Below, piece after piece: positions 24,894 through 34,037 of a DNA stretch of 64,000 nt (position 1 is the first letter of the stretch; each line of letters starts with the position of its first letter). A program made the translations under genes and the position numbers. Source of the stretch: Ruegeria conchae. GTDB lineage: Bacteria > Pseudomonadota > Alphaproteobacteria > Rhodobacterales > Rhodobacteraceae. Under the pieces are notes generated by a model. It did no database searches. It saw only the letters and a program-made list of their open reading frames with translations, and was not told the origin of the DNA. Location of the stretch: assembly GCF_000192475.1 (NCBI RefSeq), contig NZ_AEYW01000013.1, forward strand, positions 468,507-532,506, read 5' to 3'.

Positions 24894-26282
24894 TTATTTC
24901 CTGGTCAAAGCGTCCAGAATGCGCGCCCACGAGCGGATGCCCTTGTGGAAACTCTTGACGTCGTATTTTTCATTCGGTGAGTGAATGGCGTCGTCGTCAT
25001 TAGCATAGCCGACCAGCATGGAATCCAAGCCCAACACCGAATTGAAATAACCAACGACAGGGATCGAGCCGCCCATGCCAGTGAAGACGGCCTCGCGGTC
25101 CCATTCATCCGAAAGCGCGCCGCGCGCGGCTTCGAATTCGGGGCGATTGAGGTTCATGACCGAGGCGGGCGAGCCCTCAAGGTCGTTATCCCATACTACT
25201 TTGGCATCCGATGACAAGCGATCTTCGACATGTTTGCGGATTCGATTGCGCAACGCATCCGGATCCATATCGCCAACCAGACGGCAGGTAATCTTGCAAT
25301 GCGCCTCGGACGGGATCACGGTTTTGGAGCCAGCGCCGTTGTAGCCTCCCCACAAGCCGTTCACTTCCAGCGTCGGCCGCGCCCATTGTTGTTCGAGCGT
25401 CGAATACCCCTTTTCGCCGTGTGGTTCGGAGTAGCCAACAGAGTTCAGGTATTCCGCTTCGTCGAAACCACAATTCTGCCATTGGCGCAGTTGCTCGGCT
25501 GGGACTTCGTGCACGCCTTCGTAGAAGCCGTCGACCGCCACGCGACCGGTGTCTTCGTCGTAGAATGAGGCAACGATGCGCGATAGCTCTCGCAGCGGGT
25601 TCAGACCGGGTCCGCCATAATGGCCTGAATGCAGGTCGATGCGGGGGCCGATGATGGTGAATTCATCCTTGAGCATGCCGCGCAGTTGCGACGCGATTGA
25701 CGGGACACCTCGCGAGACCATCGAGGTGTCACAGACCAGAGCCAGATCAGCCTGAAGCTCGGCTTTATTTGCTTCGAGAAACGGAACCAGAGATGGCGAT
25801 CCGGATTCTTCCTCGCCCTCAAAGAAAAAGGTGATGCGGCAGGGCAGGGAGCCGTGAACCGCTTTCCAGGCGCGGCAAGCTTCTACAAAGGTCATCAACT
25901 GACCCTTGTCATCGGAAGACCCACGACCGCGGATCACTTGACCATGTGCGGTGTCTTCCAATGCAGGATCGAAGGGTTCGCGGTTCCACAGTTCCAGCGG
26001 GTCAACCGGTTGTACGTCATAATGGCCATAGAACAGAACATGAGGGCCTTCGCTGCCTTCACCGACATGACCAACAACCATAGGATGGCCCGGGGTTTCT
26101 CGCTTTTCAGCGTTGATGCCGATGCTTTTCAAATCATCGACCAACCAGTCTGCGGCTTTGTCGACGTTCTCCTTGAACGCTGGATCAGTGGAAATAGAGG
26201 GGATTCGCAGGAACTCCATCAGGCGATCGATAGAGGTTGTCAGATCGGTATCGATCCGGCTCAGTACAGCGTCAAGCGACAT
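24894..26282 (-). CDS. M20-family dipeptidase
   Basis: 462 residues. It belongs to the M20/M28 metallopeptidases related to carnosinase-type dipeptidases and ArgE/DapE. The metal-binding pattern is visible: VLFYGHYDVQPVDP (HxD), GRGSSDDKGQLMTF (second Asp), FFFEGEEESGSPSL (Glu pair), ALVCDTSM and a late His in DDDAIHSPNEKYD. The dimerisation lid domain lies between (about residues 200-350). No signal peptide, so it should act in the cytoplasm. It is divergent from hemA, with 302 bases between that hold an FNR-type site. Confidence 0.92.
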   Translation of the reverse strand: MSLDAVLSRIDTDLTTSIDRLMEFLRIPSISTDPAFKENVDKAADWLVDDLKSIGINAEKRETPGHPMVVGHVGEGSEGPHVLFYGHYDVQPVDPLELWNREPFDPALEDTAHGQVIRGRGSSDDKGQLMTFVEACRAWKAVHGSLPCRITFFFEGEEESGSPSLVPFLEANKAELQADLALVCDTSMVSRGVPSIASQLRGMLKDEFTIIGPRIDLHSGHYGGPGLNPLRELSRIVASFYDEDTGRVAVDGFYEGVHEVPAEQLRQWQNCGFDEAEYLNSVGYSEPHGEKGYSTLEQQWARPTLEVNGLWGGYNGAGSKTVIPSEAHCKITCRLVGDMDPDALRNRIRKHVEDRLSSDAKVVWDNDLEGSPASVMNLNRPEFEAARGALSDEWDREAVFTGMGGSIPVVGYFNSVLGLDSMLVGYANDDDAIHSPNEKYDVKSFHKGIRSWARILDALTRK

Positions 26283-26439
26283 GGGTCTCTCCTGAAAGGT
26301 CTGGATTTGGCGCAGAGCCTAGCAGCGCAAACGGGGCCGTCCAGCCCGTTTTGCCTTAAGAAACGGTGAATCTACCTGCGTCGTTTCCTCGCGTCTGGTT
26401 GCCGTAACTTTACTTGTCGGATAGCCGCTTAGTAGGTAT

Positions 26440-26453
26440 TTGATGCAAATCAA
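26440..26453. promoter_or_regulatory. FNR/FnrL-type binding site upstream of hemA
   Basis: TTGAT-GCAA-ATCAA matches the FNR family consensus TTGAT-N4-ATCAA at every defined position. It lies about 130 bases before the hemA start codon in the gap between hemA and the divergent M20 dipeptidase. FnrL control of hemA by oxygen is known in Rhodobacter, which supports the assignment. The rest of this 302-base gap contains one hairpin near hemA and no open gene that I can support. Confidence 0.85.
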
Positions 26454-26543
26454 AGTTGGGTTCAACGGTTCGGCTGTAGGCAGGTCGGACAGGGGAACGC
26501 GAAGCCATATTTTCGGTCCGTCCGTGATGTGGCAAAAAATATC

Positions 26544-26568
26544 GCCCGGGGTTATGATAAACCCGGGC
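26544..26568 (+). promoter_or_regulatory. Leader hairpin just before the hemA ribosome binding site
   Basis: GCCCGGG (26544-26550) and CCCGGGC (26562-26568) form a seven-pair GC stem in the hemA leader, with further pairing of inner TT/AA. Only five bases separate it from AAGGAGG (26573-26579), so it might affect access of ribosomes; no T run follows, so it is not a typical terminator. Confidence 0.4.
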
Positions 26569-26584
26569 ATCCAAGGAGGGTCCG

Positions 26585-27808
26585 TTGGACTATACTGCTC
26601 AGCTCGATACTGCGATTGCCAGGCTGCATGACGAAGGACGTTATCGGACCTTTATTGATATCGAACGCCGTAAGGGTCAATTCCCGCACGCCGTGCGGAC
26701 TTGCCCGGACGGATCACAGCAGAACATCACCGTGTGGTGCGGCAACGATTATCTGGGCATGGGGCAAAATCCCGTGGTGCTGGACGCGATGCATGAGGCG
26801 GTAGATGCGACCGGTGCGGGTTCAGGCGGAACACGCAATATATCAGGGACGACGGTCTATCATAAACGTCTCGAAGCTGAGTTGGCCGATCTGCATGGCA
26901 AGGAAGCTGCGCTATTGTTCACCAGCGCTTACATTGCAAATGATGCGACCCTGAGCACGTTGCCCAAGCTATTTCCTGGCCTGATCATCTATTCAGACGA
27001 GCTGAACCACGCCTCAATGATCGAAGGCGTGCGCCGTAATGGTGGGGCCAAGCGTATATTCCGTCACAATGATGTCGCACATCTGCGCGAATTGCTCGAG
27101 GCCGATGACCCGGCAGCCCCCAAGCTGATCGCCTTTGAATCGGTTTACTCGATGGATGGTGATTTTGGTCCGATTGAACAGATTTGCGATCTGGCTGATG
27201 AATTCGGAGCTTTGACCTATATCGATGAAGTTCACGCAGTCGGTATGTACGGCCCCCGTGGTGGTGGTGTGACTGAGCGGGATCGCCTTGCTGATCGCAT
27301 CGACATCATCAATGGAACGCTGGCCAAGGCCTATGGCGTCATGGGGGGCTACATTGCCGCAAGCGAGAAGATGTGTGATGCCATCCGCTCTTACGCGCCC
27401 GGTTTTATTTTCACCACGTCCCTGCCACCTGCGGTCGCTGCAGGTGCGGCGGCTTCAGTTGCCTATCTCAAGCGCGCACCGGAATTGCGTGAGCAGCACC
27501 AAACCCAGGCCAGCATTCTTAAGCTGCGGCTCAAAGGGCTGGGCTTGCCGCTGATAGATCATGGCAGTCATATCGTGCCGGTGATCGTCGGTAATCCCGT
27601 GCATACGAAGATCCTCAGCGACCGGTTGCTGGATGACTATGGAATCTACGTTCAGCCAATCAATTTCCCGACCGTTCCGCGCGGCACCGAACGCCTGCGC
27701 TTTACCCCCTCTCCGGTGCATGGGCCTGACGAAATGAACCGTCTGGTGCAGGCGATGGACGAACTTTGGTCACATTGTGCGCTAAATCGCGCCGAACTTG
27801 CCGGGTAA
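26585..27808 (+). CDS. hemA: 5-aminolevulinate synthase
   Basis: 407 residues starting with TTG at 26585, fixed by a strong AGGAGG five bases upstream. It condenses glycine and succinyl-CoA into 5-aminolevulinate, the entry to tetrapyrrole synthesis in alphaproteobacteria. Family features: N-terminal [41 protein letters not shown] (glycine-rich), [10 protein letters not shown], and the pyridoxal phosphate lysine in [15 protein letters not shown]. Length matches the family. The TTG start combined with a near-ideal ribosome binding site, a leader hairpin and an FNR box suggests control at several levels. Confidence 0.97.
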   Translation: MDYTAQLDTAIARLHDEGRYRTFIDIERRKGQFPHAVRTCPDGSQQNITVWCGNDYLGMGQNPVVLDAMHEAVDATGAGSGGTRNISGTTVYHKRLEAELADLHGKEAALLFTSAYIANDATLSTLPKLFPGLIIYSDELNHASMIEGVRRNGGAKRIFRHNDVAHLRELLEADDPAAPKLIAFESVYSMDGDFGPIEQICDLADEFGALTYIDEVHAVGMYGPRGGGVTERDRLADRIDIINGTLAKAYGVMGGYIAASEKMCDAIRSYAPGFIFTTSLPPAVAAGAAASVAYLKRAPELREQHQTQASILKLRLKGLGLPLIDHGSHIVPVIVGNPVHTKILSDRLLDDYGIYVQPINFPTVPRGTERLRFTPSPVHGPDEMNRLVQAMDELWSHCALNRAELAG

Positions 27809-27811
27809 TGT

Positions 27812-27825
27812 CACACTAAAGTGTG
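27812..27825. terminator. Short palindrome after hemA
   Basis: CACACT-AA-AGTGTG is a perfect six-base inverted repeat beginning four bases after the hemA stop codon. It has no T run, so it could be a weak terminator or a regulator site for the downstream RodZ-like gene. Confidence 0.3.
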
Positions 27826-27938
27826 CAACGAGTTTGCTGCGTGTTACGCTTACGCTAACAAAAGAATTAGACGAATCGTTGTAGGGGCGATTCGCCGCTA
27901 GCGTGCAACACGCGACAGGCAAAGATGGGGCAGCAGGA

Positions 27939-29153
27939 ATGATTGGGCGCAGATCACAGCGCGATTCCGAAGAAGACATGGACGTCAGGCCAAAGGGCTT
28001 TGACGACTATGAGGTACGACTTGGCGATGTTATGCGCGGTGAACGCGCGACGATGGGCAAATCTCTTCTGGATGTGCAGCGCGAACTTCGGATCAAAGCC
28101 AACTACATAGCCGCCATCGAAAATGCTGATCCCGATGCTTTTGACACGCCTGGCTTCATCGCTGGGTATGTGCGTTCCTATGCCCGCTATCTGGGGATGA
28201 ACCCCGATGAGACATTCACAAGCTTCTGTCAGGAGAGCGGATTCGAAGTTGCGCACGGCATGTCGGCCGAGGCATCGGTGGTCAAGAAAGCCCAGGGTGG
28301 TTTGCCTGCCCGCGGTTCGATGGGGCGTGATCCCTTCGTCTCGCCCAACACACCCTATATTCCCGGTCGCGAATCCGTGGTCAGCCAAATCGAACCGCGG
28401 GCCATCGGCTCGACACTTGTGCTTTTGGCTGTGATTGGCGGTATTGGCTATGGCGGCTGGTCGGTTCTGAACCGAATTCAGCAGGTACAGGTCAGCCCGG
28501 TCGAGCAAGCACCGGTTGTCCTGACCGATCTTGATCCGTTGGACGCTGCGCAGGCGCGGTCGGATGAGGCCGAATTGGCCAGCGTCGACGTACCAAGCAC
28601 CGAAGCGCTGGATCGTTTGTATCGCCCGCAAGCGCTGGATGTACCGGTGCTGGTTGCCCGCGATGCCCCGATTTCAACGCTTGATCCGCGTACAGTCGGC
28701 ACTTTCCGCGCTCCTGAGCCACCGCAGATTCAGGTGACTGAAGTTCATACAGTCGAGCGTCCGGCGTTACCGCAGGTGGTTGAGCAACTGGATACGACGC
28801 TGAAGATCGTAGCCGTTAACCCATCGTGGATGCGCGTAACGGCCGCTGATGGCAGTGTCATTTTCGAGGGTACACTGGGTACCGTCGAACAAGGCAGCAC
28901 GTTCGAAGTGCCCCTGACCGAAGAGGCTCCGCTATTGCGAGCTGGCGCATCGGGATCTGTATATTTCTCGATGAATGGTGAACATTTCGGTCCGGTTGGC
29001 GCACCCGGCACGGTGACCAAGGGCGTTGTGCTCTCGAAAGATGCAGTTTCCGAAAAATTCGCAGTTGCGGATCTTGAAGCCGAACAGAACAGCGCGCTCA
29101 AGCAACTGGTGGCGGAATTACAGACTAAGCCAGCAGAAGCGCCTGCTGAGTGA
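27939..29153 (+). CDS. RodZ-like protein: helix-turn-helix, membrane helix, DUF4115
   Basis: About 404 residues from ATG 27939; a GTG at 27903 is an alternative. The N-terminal cytoplasmic part has an HTH_25 helix-turn-helix (about residues 20-90, GDVMRGERATMGKSLLDVQRELRIKANYIAAIENADPDAFDTPGFIAGYVRSYARYL in family terms, shortened here to its key elements GKSLLDVQ, IAAIE and GYVRSYARYL). A membrane helix (STLVLLAVIGGIGYGGWSVL) follows near residue 155, then a Pro-rich periplasmic linker and a C-terminal DUF4115 domain (TLKIVAVNPSWMRVTAADGSVIFEGTL split around NPSWMRV). RodZ links the MreB skeleton to the wall machinery. It precedes ispG by 70 bases, probably in one operon. Confidence 0.85.
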   Translation: MIGRRSQRDSEEDMDVRPKGFDDYEVRLGDVMRGERATMGKSLLDVQRELRIKANYIAAIENADPDAFDTPGFIAGYVRSYARYLGMNPDETFTSFCQESGFEVAHGMSAEASVVKKAQGGLPARGSMGRDPFVSPNTPYIPGRESVVSQIEPRAIGSTLVLLAVIGGIGYGGWSVLNRIQQVQVSPVEQAPVVLTDLDPLDAAQARSDEAELASVDVPSTEALDRLYRPQALDVPVLVARDAPISTLDPRTVGTFRAPEPPQIQVTEVHTVERPALPQVVEQLDTTLKIVAVNPSWMRVTAADGSVIFEGTLGTVEQGSTFEVPLTEEAPLLRAGASGSVYFSMNGEHFGPVGAPGTVTKGVVLSKDAVSEKFAVADLEAEQNSALKQLVAELQTKPAEAPAE

Positions 29154-29223
29154 TCTAGTCATTGCTCCCCTTGGGTTGGCGAACTATCTAAGGGTCAACT
29201 CAGGCTGATCTGGACCCTCCCTC

Positions 29224-30345
29224 ATGTCCCTTAATCACGTACGTCCCTGGCGCGACATCTATCGCCGCAAATCTCGCCAGATCATGGTGGGCAATGTGCC
29301 AGTTGGTGGAGATGCGCCGATTGCTGTGCAAACCATGACCAACACGCTGACGACAGATGTGGCAGCAACAGTCGCGCAGGTTCAGGCGGCAGCAGAGGCT
29401 GGCGCGGATATTGTTCGGGTGTCGGTCCCGGACGAGGCCTCGGCCAAAGCGCTGAAAGAAATCGTGCGCGAAAGCCCAGTTCCAATCGTGGCTGACATTC
29501 ACTTTCACTACAAACGTGGTATCGAAGCCGCCGAGGCGGGTGCCGCTTGTTTGCGGATCAATCCCGGCAACATCGGCGATGAAAAGCGGGTGAAAGAGGT
29601 CATCAAGGCCGCGCGCGACCACAATTGCTCGATCCGGATCGGGGTGAATGCGGGCAGTCTGGAAAAACACCTGCTTGAGAAATATGCCGAACCATGCCCC
29701 GAGGCGATGGTTGAAAGTGGGCTGGAACACATCCGTATCCTCGAAGACAACGACTTTCACAATTTCAAGATCAGTGTGAAGGCCAGTGACGTCTTTCTAT
29801 CGGCCGCCGCCTATCAGGGTATCGCCGAGGCCACGGACGCGCCGATTCACCTGGGCATCACCGAGGCTGGCGGGCTGGTATCGGGTACAATAAAGTCTGC
29901 CATCGGCCTGGGCAATCTGCTGTGGATGGGCATTGGCGACACGATCCGGGTCAGTCTGTCCGCCGATCCGGTGGAGGAGGTGAAGGTGGGCTTTGAGATC
30001 CTGAAATCTTTGGGCCTACGCCATCGCGGCGTGAACATCATCTCATGCCCTTCCTGCGCGCGTCAGGGCTTTGATGTGATCAAAACGGTTGAGGCGTTAG
30101 AACATCGACTGGAACACATCAAGACTCCAATGAGTCTGTCGATAATTGGCTGCGTGGTGAATGGGCCGGGCGAAGCTTTAATGACCGATGTCGGCTTTAC
30201 CGGCGGCGGGGCAGGGTCTGGCATGGTCTATTTGGCGGGAAAAGCCAGCCACAAGATGTCAAACGATCAGATGATCGATCACATCGTGGAACAGGTCGAA
30301 AAGAAGGCGGCAGAGTTGGACGCTGCAGCCGAGGCGGCGGCGTAG
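29224..30345 (+). CDS. ispG: 4-hydroxy-3-methylbut-2-enyl-diphosphate synthase
   Basis: 373 residues. IspG (GcpE) reduces methylerythritol cyclodiphosphate to HMBPP in the non-mevalonate isoprenoid pathway with a 4Fe-4S cluster. The cluster cysteines are in [12 protein letters not shown] (two Cys) and [10 protein letters not shown] (third Cys), with the fourth ligand Glu nearby. The N-terminal TIM barrel begins with [20 protein letters not shown] and includes [17 protein letters not shown]. Length is normal. It is followed after 13 bases by the convergent Rieske-like gene. Confidence 0.97.
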   Translation: MSLNHVRPWRDIYRRKSRQIMVGNVPVGGDAPIAVQTMTNTLTTDVAATVAQVQAAAEAGADIVRVSVPDEASAKALKEIVRESPVPIVADIHFHYKRGIEAAEAGAACLRINPGNIGDEKRVKEVIKAARDHNCSIRIGVNAGSLEKHLLEKYAEPCPEAMVESGLEHIRILEDNDFHNFKISVKASDVFLSAAAYQGIAEATDAPIHLGITEAGGLVSGTIKSAIGLGNLLWMGIGDTIRVSLSADPVEEVKVGFEILKSLGLRHRGVNIISCPSCARQGFDVIKTVEALEHRLEHIKTPMSLSIIGCVVNGPGEALMTDVGFTGGGAGSGMVYLAGKASHKMSNDQMIDHIVEQVEKKAAELDAAAEAAA

Positions 30346-30358
30346 AGCCTTTTTGCGT

Positions 30359-30931
30359 TTACTTTGGCAGCGGAAATTGAGAGGTATCAAGGACCAGGGC
30401 CTGCTGATCTTCGGTCAAGTATGCCTGTTGCGTAATCAGCCTCTCGTGACTCGGGCCTTTTTGTGGGCGGCCCCACATATCAAAATGCACTCCGCGGCAC
30501 GGATCGAAGAAACCGTGATAGTCACCAGCCTGTGCCAGAACGATACATCCCAAACCTGCAGGGCTTATGGGGCTGACGATCAACCATTCCACGCGGGCAA
30601 ATTCCTCGGGACCCAACGCATTCGCAAGCGATCCGTCGTTCAGCACCTCAGCCCAACCCTTCAAAGGGATGGACGCGTCGGCCTGCGACATCGCTGTAGC
30701 CATTTCCGTAGGGCTACGGCGCCAAATGACCGCGGGCTTTCCACGAATAACCAGGCGTTTTATTTCACCGGGTGCCCAGCTTACTATCGGAATTGTGTGC
30801 AGTCTGGCCCGATAGCTGGATTTTACGTCAGCCGTTGGTTCCATGCTGGACATCAGAAAGTGCGCGCCAATTGCAACTGTCAACAGCGCCCAACCTCCCG
30901 TCAAATAATAAAGAATAACGCCTTTTTTCAT
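30359..30931 (-). CDS. Rieske-like protein lacking all iron-sulfur ligands
   Basis: 190 residues from ATG 30931 (an upstream TTG at 30949 is in frame; neither has a clear ribosome binding site). It aligns along its length with the Rieske subunit of cytochrome bc1: N-terminal LYYLTGG and one membrane helix (about 5-28), EPTADV, GKPAVIWRR (64-72), EWLIVS (115-120), then AGLGC129 in place of CTHLGC, GFFDPC145RGVHFD in place of WFCPCHGSHYD, and GRPQKGPSHERL in place of GRIRKGPAPENL. Both disulfide cysteines (129, 145) are kept; both ligand cysteines and both ligand histidines are replaced (Ser/Pro 123-124, Gly126 region, Asp143, Arg146). The twin-arginine pair of the Rieske signal is Lys2-Lys3. 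It cannot bind a Rieske cluster; a structural or redox-disulfide role is open. Confidence 0.8.
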   Translation of the reverse strand: MKKGVILYYLTGGWALLTVAIGAHFLMSSMEPTADVKSSYRARLHTIPIVSWAPGEIKRLVIRGKPAVIWRRSPTEMATAMSQADASIPLKGWAEVLNDGSLANALGPEEFARVEWLIVSPISPAGLGCIVLAQAGDYHGFFDPCRGVHFDMWGRPQKGPSHERLITQQAYLTEDQQALVLDTSQFPLPK

Positions 30932-31057
30932 CACAACAGACTTGAGCAAAACCAGTTTAGTAAATCATGCTTTGATTGAACGCTAATCGAAACGCCTTTC
31001 CACTGGGAAGTGCATATTAATCTATCCATCCGTCTCTGGAGGGAATAGCGAAGAGGG

Positions 31058-31666
31058 TTACTCTGCAAACTTCGGATATATGAAACCGTTCACCGGGTAT
31101 GAACTGCCGTACCGACCCGGATTGGTTTCCACCCGCACCAGCGTCCAATCATTGTTTTTGGATACGTCCATGACGCCCATTTTCAACGACACTTTGTTGC
31201 GGTGCCAGTTTGCATGGTTGATGATGACCTCTCGGTTGGTGACGATATCGGAGACGACGGCGACATGACCCAGAGGCATTCCGCGGGTTGCACGAAACGA
31301 CATCACAGCACCAACCTCTGGCTCATTGCCCCGGTCAAAGATATTGCCCGCCTTGCCCCACCAGTCCTTGGCATTACCGCGGATCTGGATGCCGCTGAGG
31401 TTTCGGGCGTAGGGTACGCACCACACTCTTTGCCCGCGGGCATGCTTTTTCGAAACCTCTTGAAGCGCCATTGCCTGACGTTCCGGATCAAGATCACTAT
31501 CGTTTGGATTCTGAGTGCAGGCCGAGACAAAACCGATAAGGCCCATCGCAATCACAGCGCGGGCGGTGACTGGCAGGCGCGGCCAAATCGTATTTGTTTT
31601 GCGGTTGCTGATTTGCAAGAATCTTTGATGCCGGTTTGAGTGGTTACAGAGTTTTAAGGTGATCAT
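31058..31666 (-). CDS. CHAP-domain lipoprotein (putative peptidoglycan amidase)
   Basis: About 202 residues from ATG 31666; upstream in-frame starts exist and the N-terminus is uncertain. After a basic stretch and a hydrophobic segment there is a lipobox-like GLIGFVSAC, so the protein is probably a lipoprotein. The CHAP (NlpC/P60-like amidase) domain has the catalytic cysteine in RVWCVPYARNLSGI, the Gly-Asn-Ala-WW motif (GNAKDWWGKAG) and the histidine in GMPLGHVAVVSD, followed by IINHANW. CHAP enzymes cleave amide bonds in peptidoglycan. About 190 bases downstream of the DsbA-like gene, with a non-coding stretch between in which I see nothing. Confidence 0.82.
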   Translation of the reverse strand: MITLKLCNHSNRHQRFLQISNRKTNTIWPRLPVTARAVIAMGLIGFVSACTQNPNDSDLDPERQAMALQEVSKKHARGQRVWCVPYARNLSGIQIRGNAKDWWGKAGNIFDRGNEPEVGAVMSFRATRGMPLGHVAVVSDIVTNREVIINHANWHRNKVSLKMGVMDVSKNNDWTLVRVETNPGRYGSSYPVNGFIYPKFAE

Positions 31667-31898
31667 GCAGCTTGTGAAAAGAGCCCAAAAAGGTCCCGGC
31701 AAAATTTTGCTGGTTCCCTAGTTCCAAGGTGGTCCAATGCATGCTCAGGAAAGCCCACTCAATCGCTTCAATTCAATTGATAGGTTTGAAGAGAAGTCTC
31801 ACAAAAGGCTCAATATCCAATGAAGATGGCTGTTGGGCCAAAGGTGAGTTGAACCCATCGGTAAAGTGAACGTCGGGCGAGCATTCCAACCCCTGCTC

Positions 31899-32657
31899 TT
31901 AACCTTGTTCTGCACGAACTCCGTTCGCAATCTGCAGCATCTGATCTGCGGGTAGGTAACCGCGCAGCATTTCAGTGCCCAGAACAAATGAAGGCGTTCC
32001 AGAGATTCGTAGTTTTTGTGCCAGCGCGCGGGTTTTGGCGATCTCCTCGGTGACTTCTTCACTGTCCATCGCCGCGATGATCGCGTCGCTGTCCAGTCCC
32101 AGCCCGTCAGAGATGCGGCGCAGTGTGACTTCGGACGGCTCACCGCTAAAGGCCAGCAGGGCATCATGAACCTGTTTGTATGCTTCATCTCCCGCCACCT
32201 GTTTGGTCGCGATGGCAAAGCGGGATGATACGACCGAGGCATCGCCCAAAATTGGCAATTCCTTAATAACCAGACGGATATTGCCGTCCTGGGCCAGCAG
32301 GGTCGCCACTTCGGGCATGGCGCGCCGGCAATAGCCGCAGCGATAGTCCATGAACTCGACCAGAGTTATGTCGCCGTCTGGGTTGCCGCCCACCCAGCTA
32401 TACCCATCGTTGAACAGGTCTTCCGCATTGGCAGCGACGAGTTCTTTGTCGGCATTCGCCTCGGCTGCGGCGTTGCGCTCTTCAAGGATGTTGATCGCCT
32501 CGATGATCACTTCCGGATTTGCCAGCAGATATTCGCGCACCTGCGCGCCAAACTCGGCTCTCTCTGCGTCGCTCATGGCGTTCAGGTCGAGCGCCTGCGC
32601 GGGGCTGGTGATCAGGGAAAGACCCAATAGGGCCGGTGCAGCATGTCTCAGGATCAT
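31899..32657 (-). CDS. DsbA-family periplasmic thiol-disulfide protein
   Basis: 252 residues from ATG 32657 (an AAGGAAA-type ribosome binding site precedes it). Signal peptide MILRHAAPALLGLSLITSPAQA, then a helical N-terminal extension (about 25-85, DAERAEFGAQVREYLLANPEVI) and a thioredoxin-fold DsbA domain with the active site CGYC in MDYRCGYCRRAMPE and the cis-Pro region SGTPSFVLG. The N-terminal extension resembles that of ScsC/DsbA-like oligomeric proteins, where it forms a trimer stalk; that is inference. Its start overlaps the stop of the M48 protease gene by four bases (ATGA), so both are made together. Confidence 0.9.
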   Translation of the reverse strand: MILRHAAPALLGLSLITSPAQALDLNAMSDAERAEFGAQVREYLLANPEVIIEAINILEERNAAAEANADKELVAANAEDLFNDGYSWVGGNPDGDITLVEFMDYRCGYCRRAMPEVATLLAQDGNIRLVIKELPILGDASVVSSRFAIATKQVAGDEAYKQVHDALLAFSGEPSEVTLRRISDGLGLDSDAIIAAMDSEEVTEEIAKTRALAQKLRISGTPSFVLGTEMLRGYLPADQMLQIANGVRAEQG

Positions 32658-34015
32658 TTCCGTTTCCTTCTTTTGTTCTTTTTCAGGCGCTCCGAGGCAA
32701 TCAGCACATCCTGCGCCCTTTGCCAACCCGGAGAGCCTTCGGGGAGTTGCGCGACCGCGCGTTTAGCATGGATGCCAGCATCAGCAAGACGACCCTGCAG
32801 CGCATACCGCTCTGCGGTCACAGCAGACGCCATTCCATTGTTGCCCACCTGCGAATAGGCTAAGCCAAGATCACGCATCAATCGGGCGTTTCGGTAATCT
32901 CTTGCCCTTGCTTTTTCAAGAACTTGCAGGGCTTTCTTGGTTTGGCCATCCACCAGCAGAGCGCGCCCGTATCCCGCCAGAATCAGAGAATTGTTCGGTG
33001 CCATATCGACTGCGGCACCATAGGCTGCAACAGCCTCGCTCAGGCGTCTGTTCTCCAGCAGAATCTGGCCTTTCAGTTCATAGAAAAACGGATCATCGGG
33101 GCGGATTGCCAACGCTCCGTCAATCGCGGCGCGGGCGCGGGACAGGTCTCGGTTCTGGTGGTAGGCCGATGCTTCACGCATCAGACGGATGTCGCGGTCG
33201 GTTTCCTCGGCTGCACGGCGTAGAGTCCAGGTCGGGGATCGCAAGAAGGCTGACAGTTTTCCTTTTACGCGGGCAAACCAGTAATCTGCGTTTGGGTTCT
33301 TTTTAGCTTTGTCACCATATTGATCCAGAAACGTCTCAGCCGCGCGAAGGCGCTCTCGGCTGGTTGGGTGCGAGCGCATATACGGGTCCTGCCTGATTTC
33401 GCTCAGCAGTTCCTGCCCGGCAAACTTGCGGTGCAAATCAACCATCCCGCGCGGTGAGATCCCAGCCCAACGCAGATAACTGGCAGCGCTGCGATCGGCA
33501 GAGGCCTCTTCGGCGCGTGTATGCCCCAAGAAACTGCGCAATGCCGAAGCCTGAGTGCCCACAGCAATGCCTGCCGCAGCCTCTCCGCCGCCCGATGCTG
33601 CGGCCGCAAGCGCCAGCAGCGTGCCAAGCTGCGCGTTGCGCTGTGCCGCCCGCAGGTTTTCCGCACGGCGTGCAAGGTGACCGTTGGCGATATGGGCGGC
33701 CTCATGCGCGATCACCGCCTGCAACATCTCGGGGGTTTCGACGGTCAGGATCAGACCGTAATTCAGGTAGATGGTGTTGTAGTCTATTACAAAAGCATTG
33801 AATACGCTGTCATTTACCACCAGCACCCTAACCCGGTTGGTGTTCAGGCCAGCCGCGCGCAAGATCGGAAAGGCCAGTTCTCGTAGGCCGTGTTCTATAT
33901 CGGGATCGCGGATCAGACTTTGCGCGTTGGTCTGAACGACACTGACCAACCACGTCACTGCGATCAGCAACACGGCCGGGATTGACGCCAGCCGGGATAA
34001 GCGTTCAAAAGCCAT
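32654..34015 (-). CDS. Periplasmic M48 metalloprotease with TPR repeats (BepA/YfgC-like)
   Basis: About 453 residues from ATG 34015 (ATG 34039 is also in frame). A signal peptide (LASIPAVLLIAVTWLVSVVQTNAQS) is followed by the zinc protease domain with HEAAH (VIAHEAAHIANGHLARRAENL) and the third ligand in HTRAEEASADRSAASYLRWAG, then TPR-like repeats from about residue 290 to 440. This is the layout of BepA, which controls outer membrane protein assembly and degradation in the periplasm. It is co-translated with a disulfide-handling DsbA-like protein, which fits BepA's known link to LptD disulfide rearrangement. It is divergent from, and adjacent to, the aminotransferase gene. Confidence 0.9.
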   Translation of the reverse strand: MAFERLSRLASIPAVLLIAVTWLVSVVQTNAQSLIRDPDIEHGLRELAFPILRAAGLNTNRVRVLVVNDSVFNAFVIDYNTIYLNYGLILTVETPEMLQAVIAHEAAHIANGHLARRAENLRAAQRNAQLGTLLALAAAASGGGEAAAGIAVGTQASALRSFLGHTRAEEASADRSAASYLRWAGISPRGMVDLHRKFAGQELLSEIRQDPYMRSHPTSRERLRAAETFLDQYGDKAKKNPNADYWFARVKGKLSAFLRSPTWTLRRAAEETDRDIRLMREASAYHQNRDLSRARAAIDGALAIRPDDPFFYELKGQILLENRRLSEAVAAYGAAVDMAPNNSLILAGYGRALLVDGQTKKALQVLEKARARDYRNARLMRDLGLAYSQVGNNGMASAVTAERYALQGRLADAGIHAKRAVAQLPEGSPGWQRAQDVLIASERLKKNKRRKRK

Positions 34016-34037
34016 GGCTGCAACATGGGAGATGGCC

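Noticed and set aside
30359..30931. Functional iron-sulfur Rieske protein
   Set aside because: None of the four ligands is present, so a 2Fe-2S Rieske cluster cannot form in the normal way.
31703..31898. Possible small RNA or gene between the CHAP and DsbA-like genes
   Set aside because: No promoter, hairpin with T run, or ribosome-binding-site-led frame could be supported.
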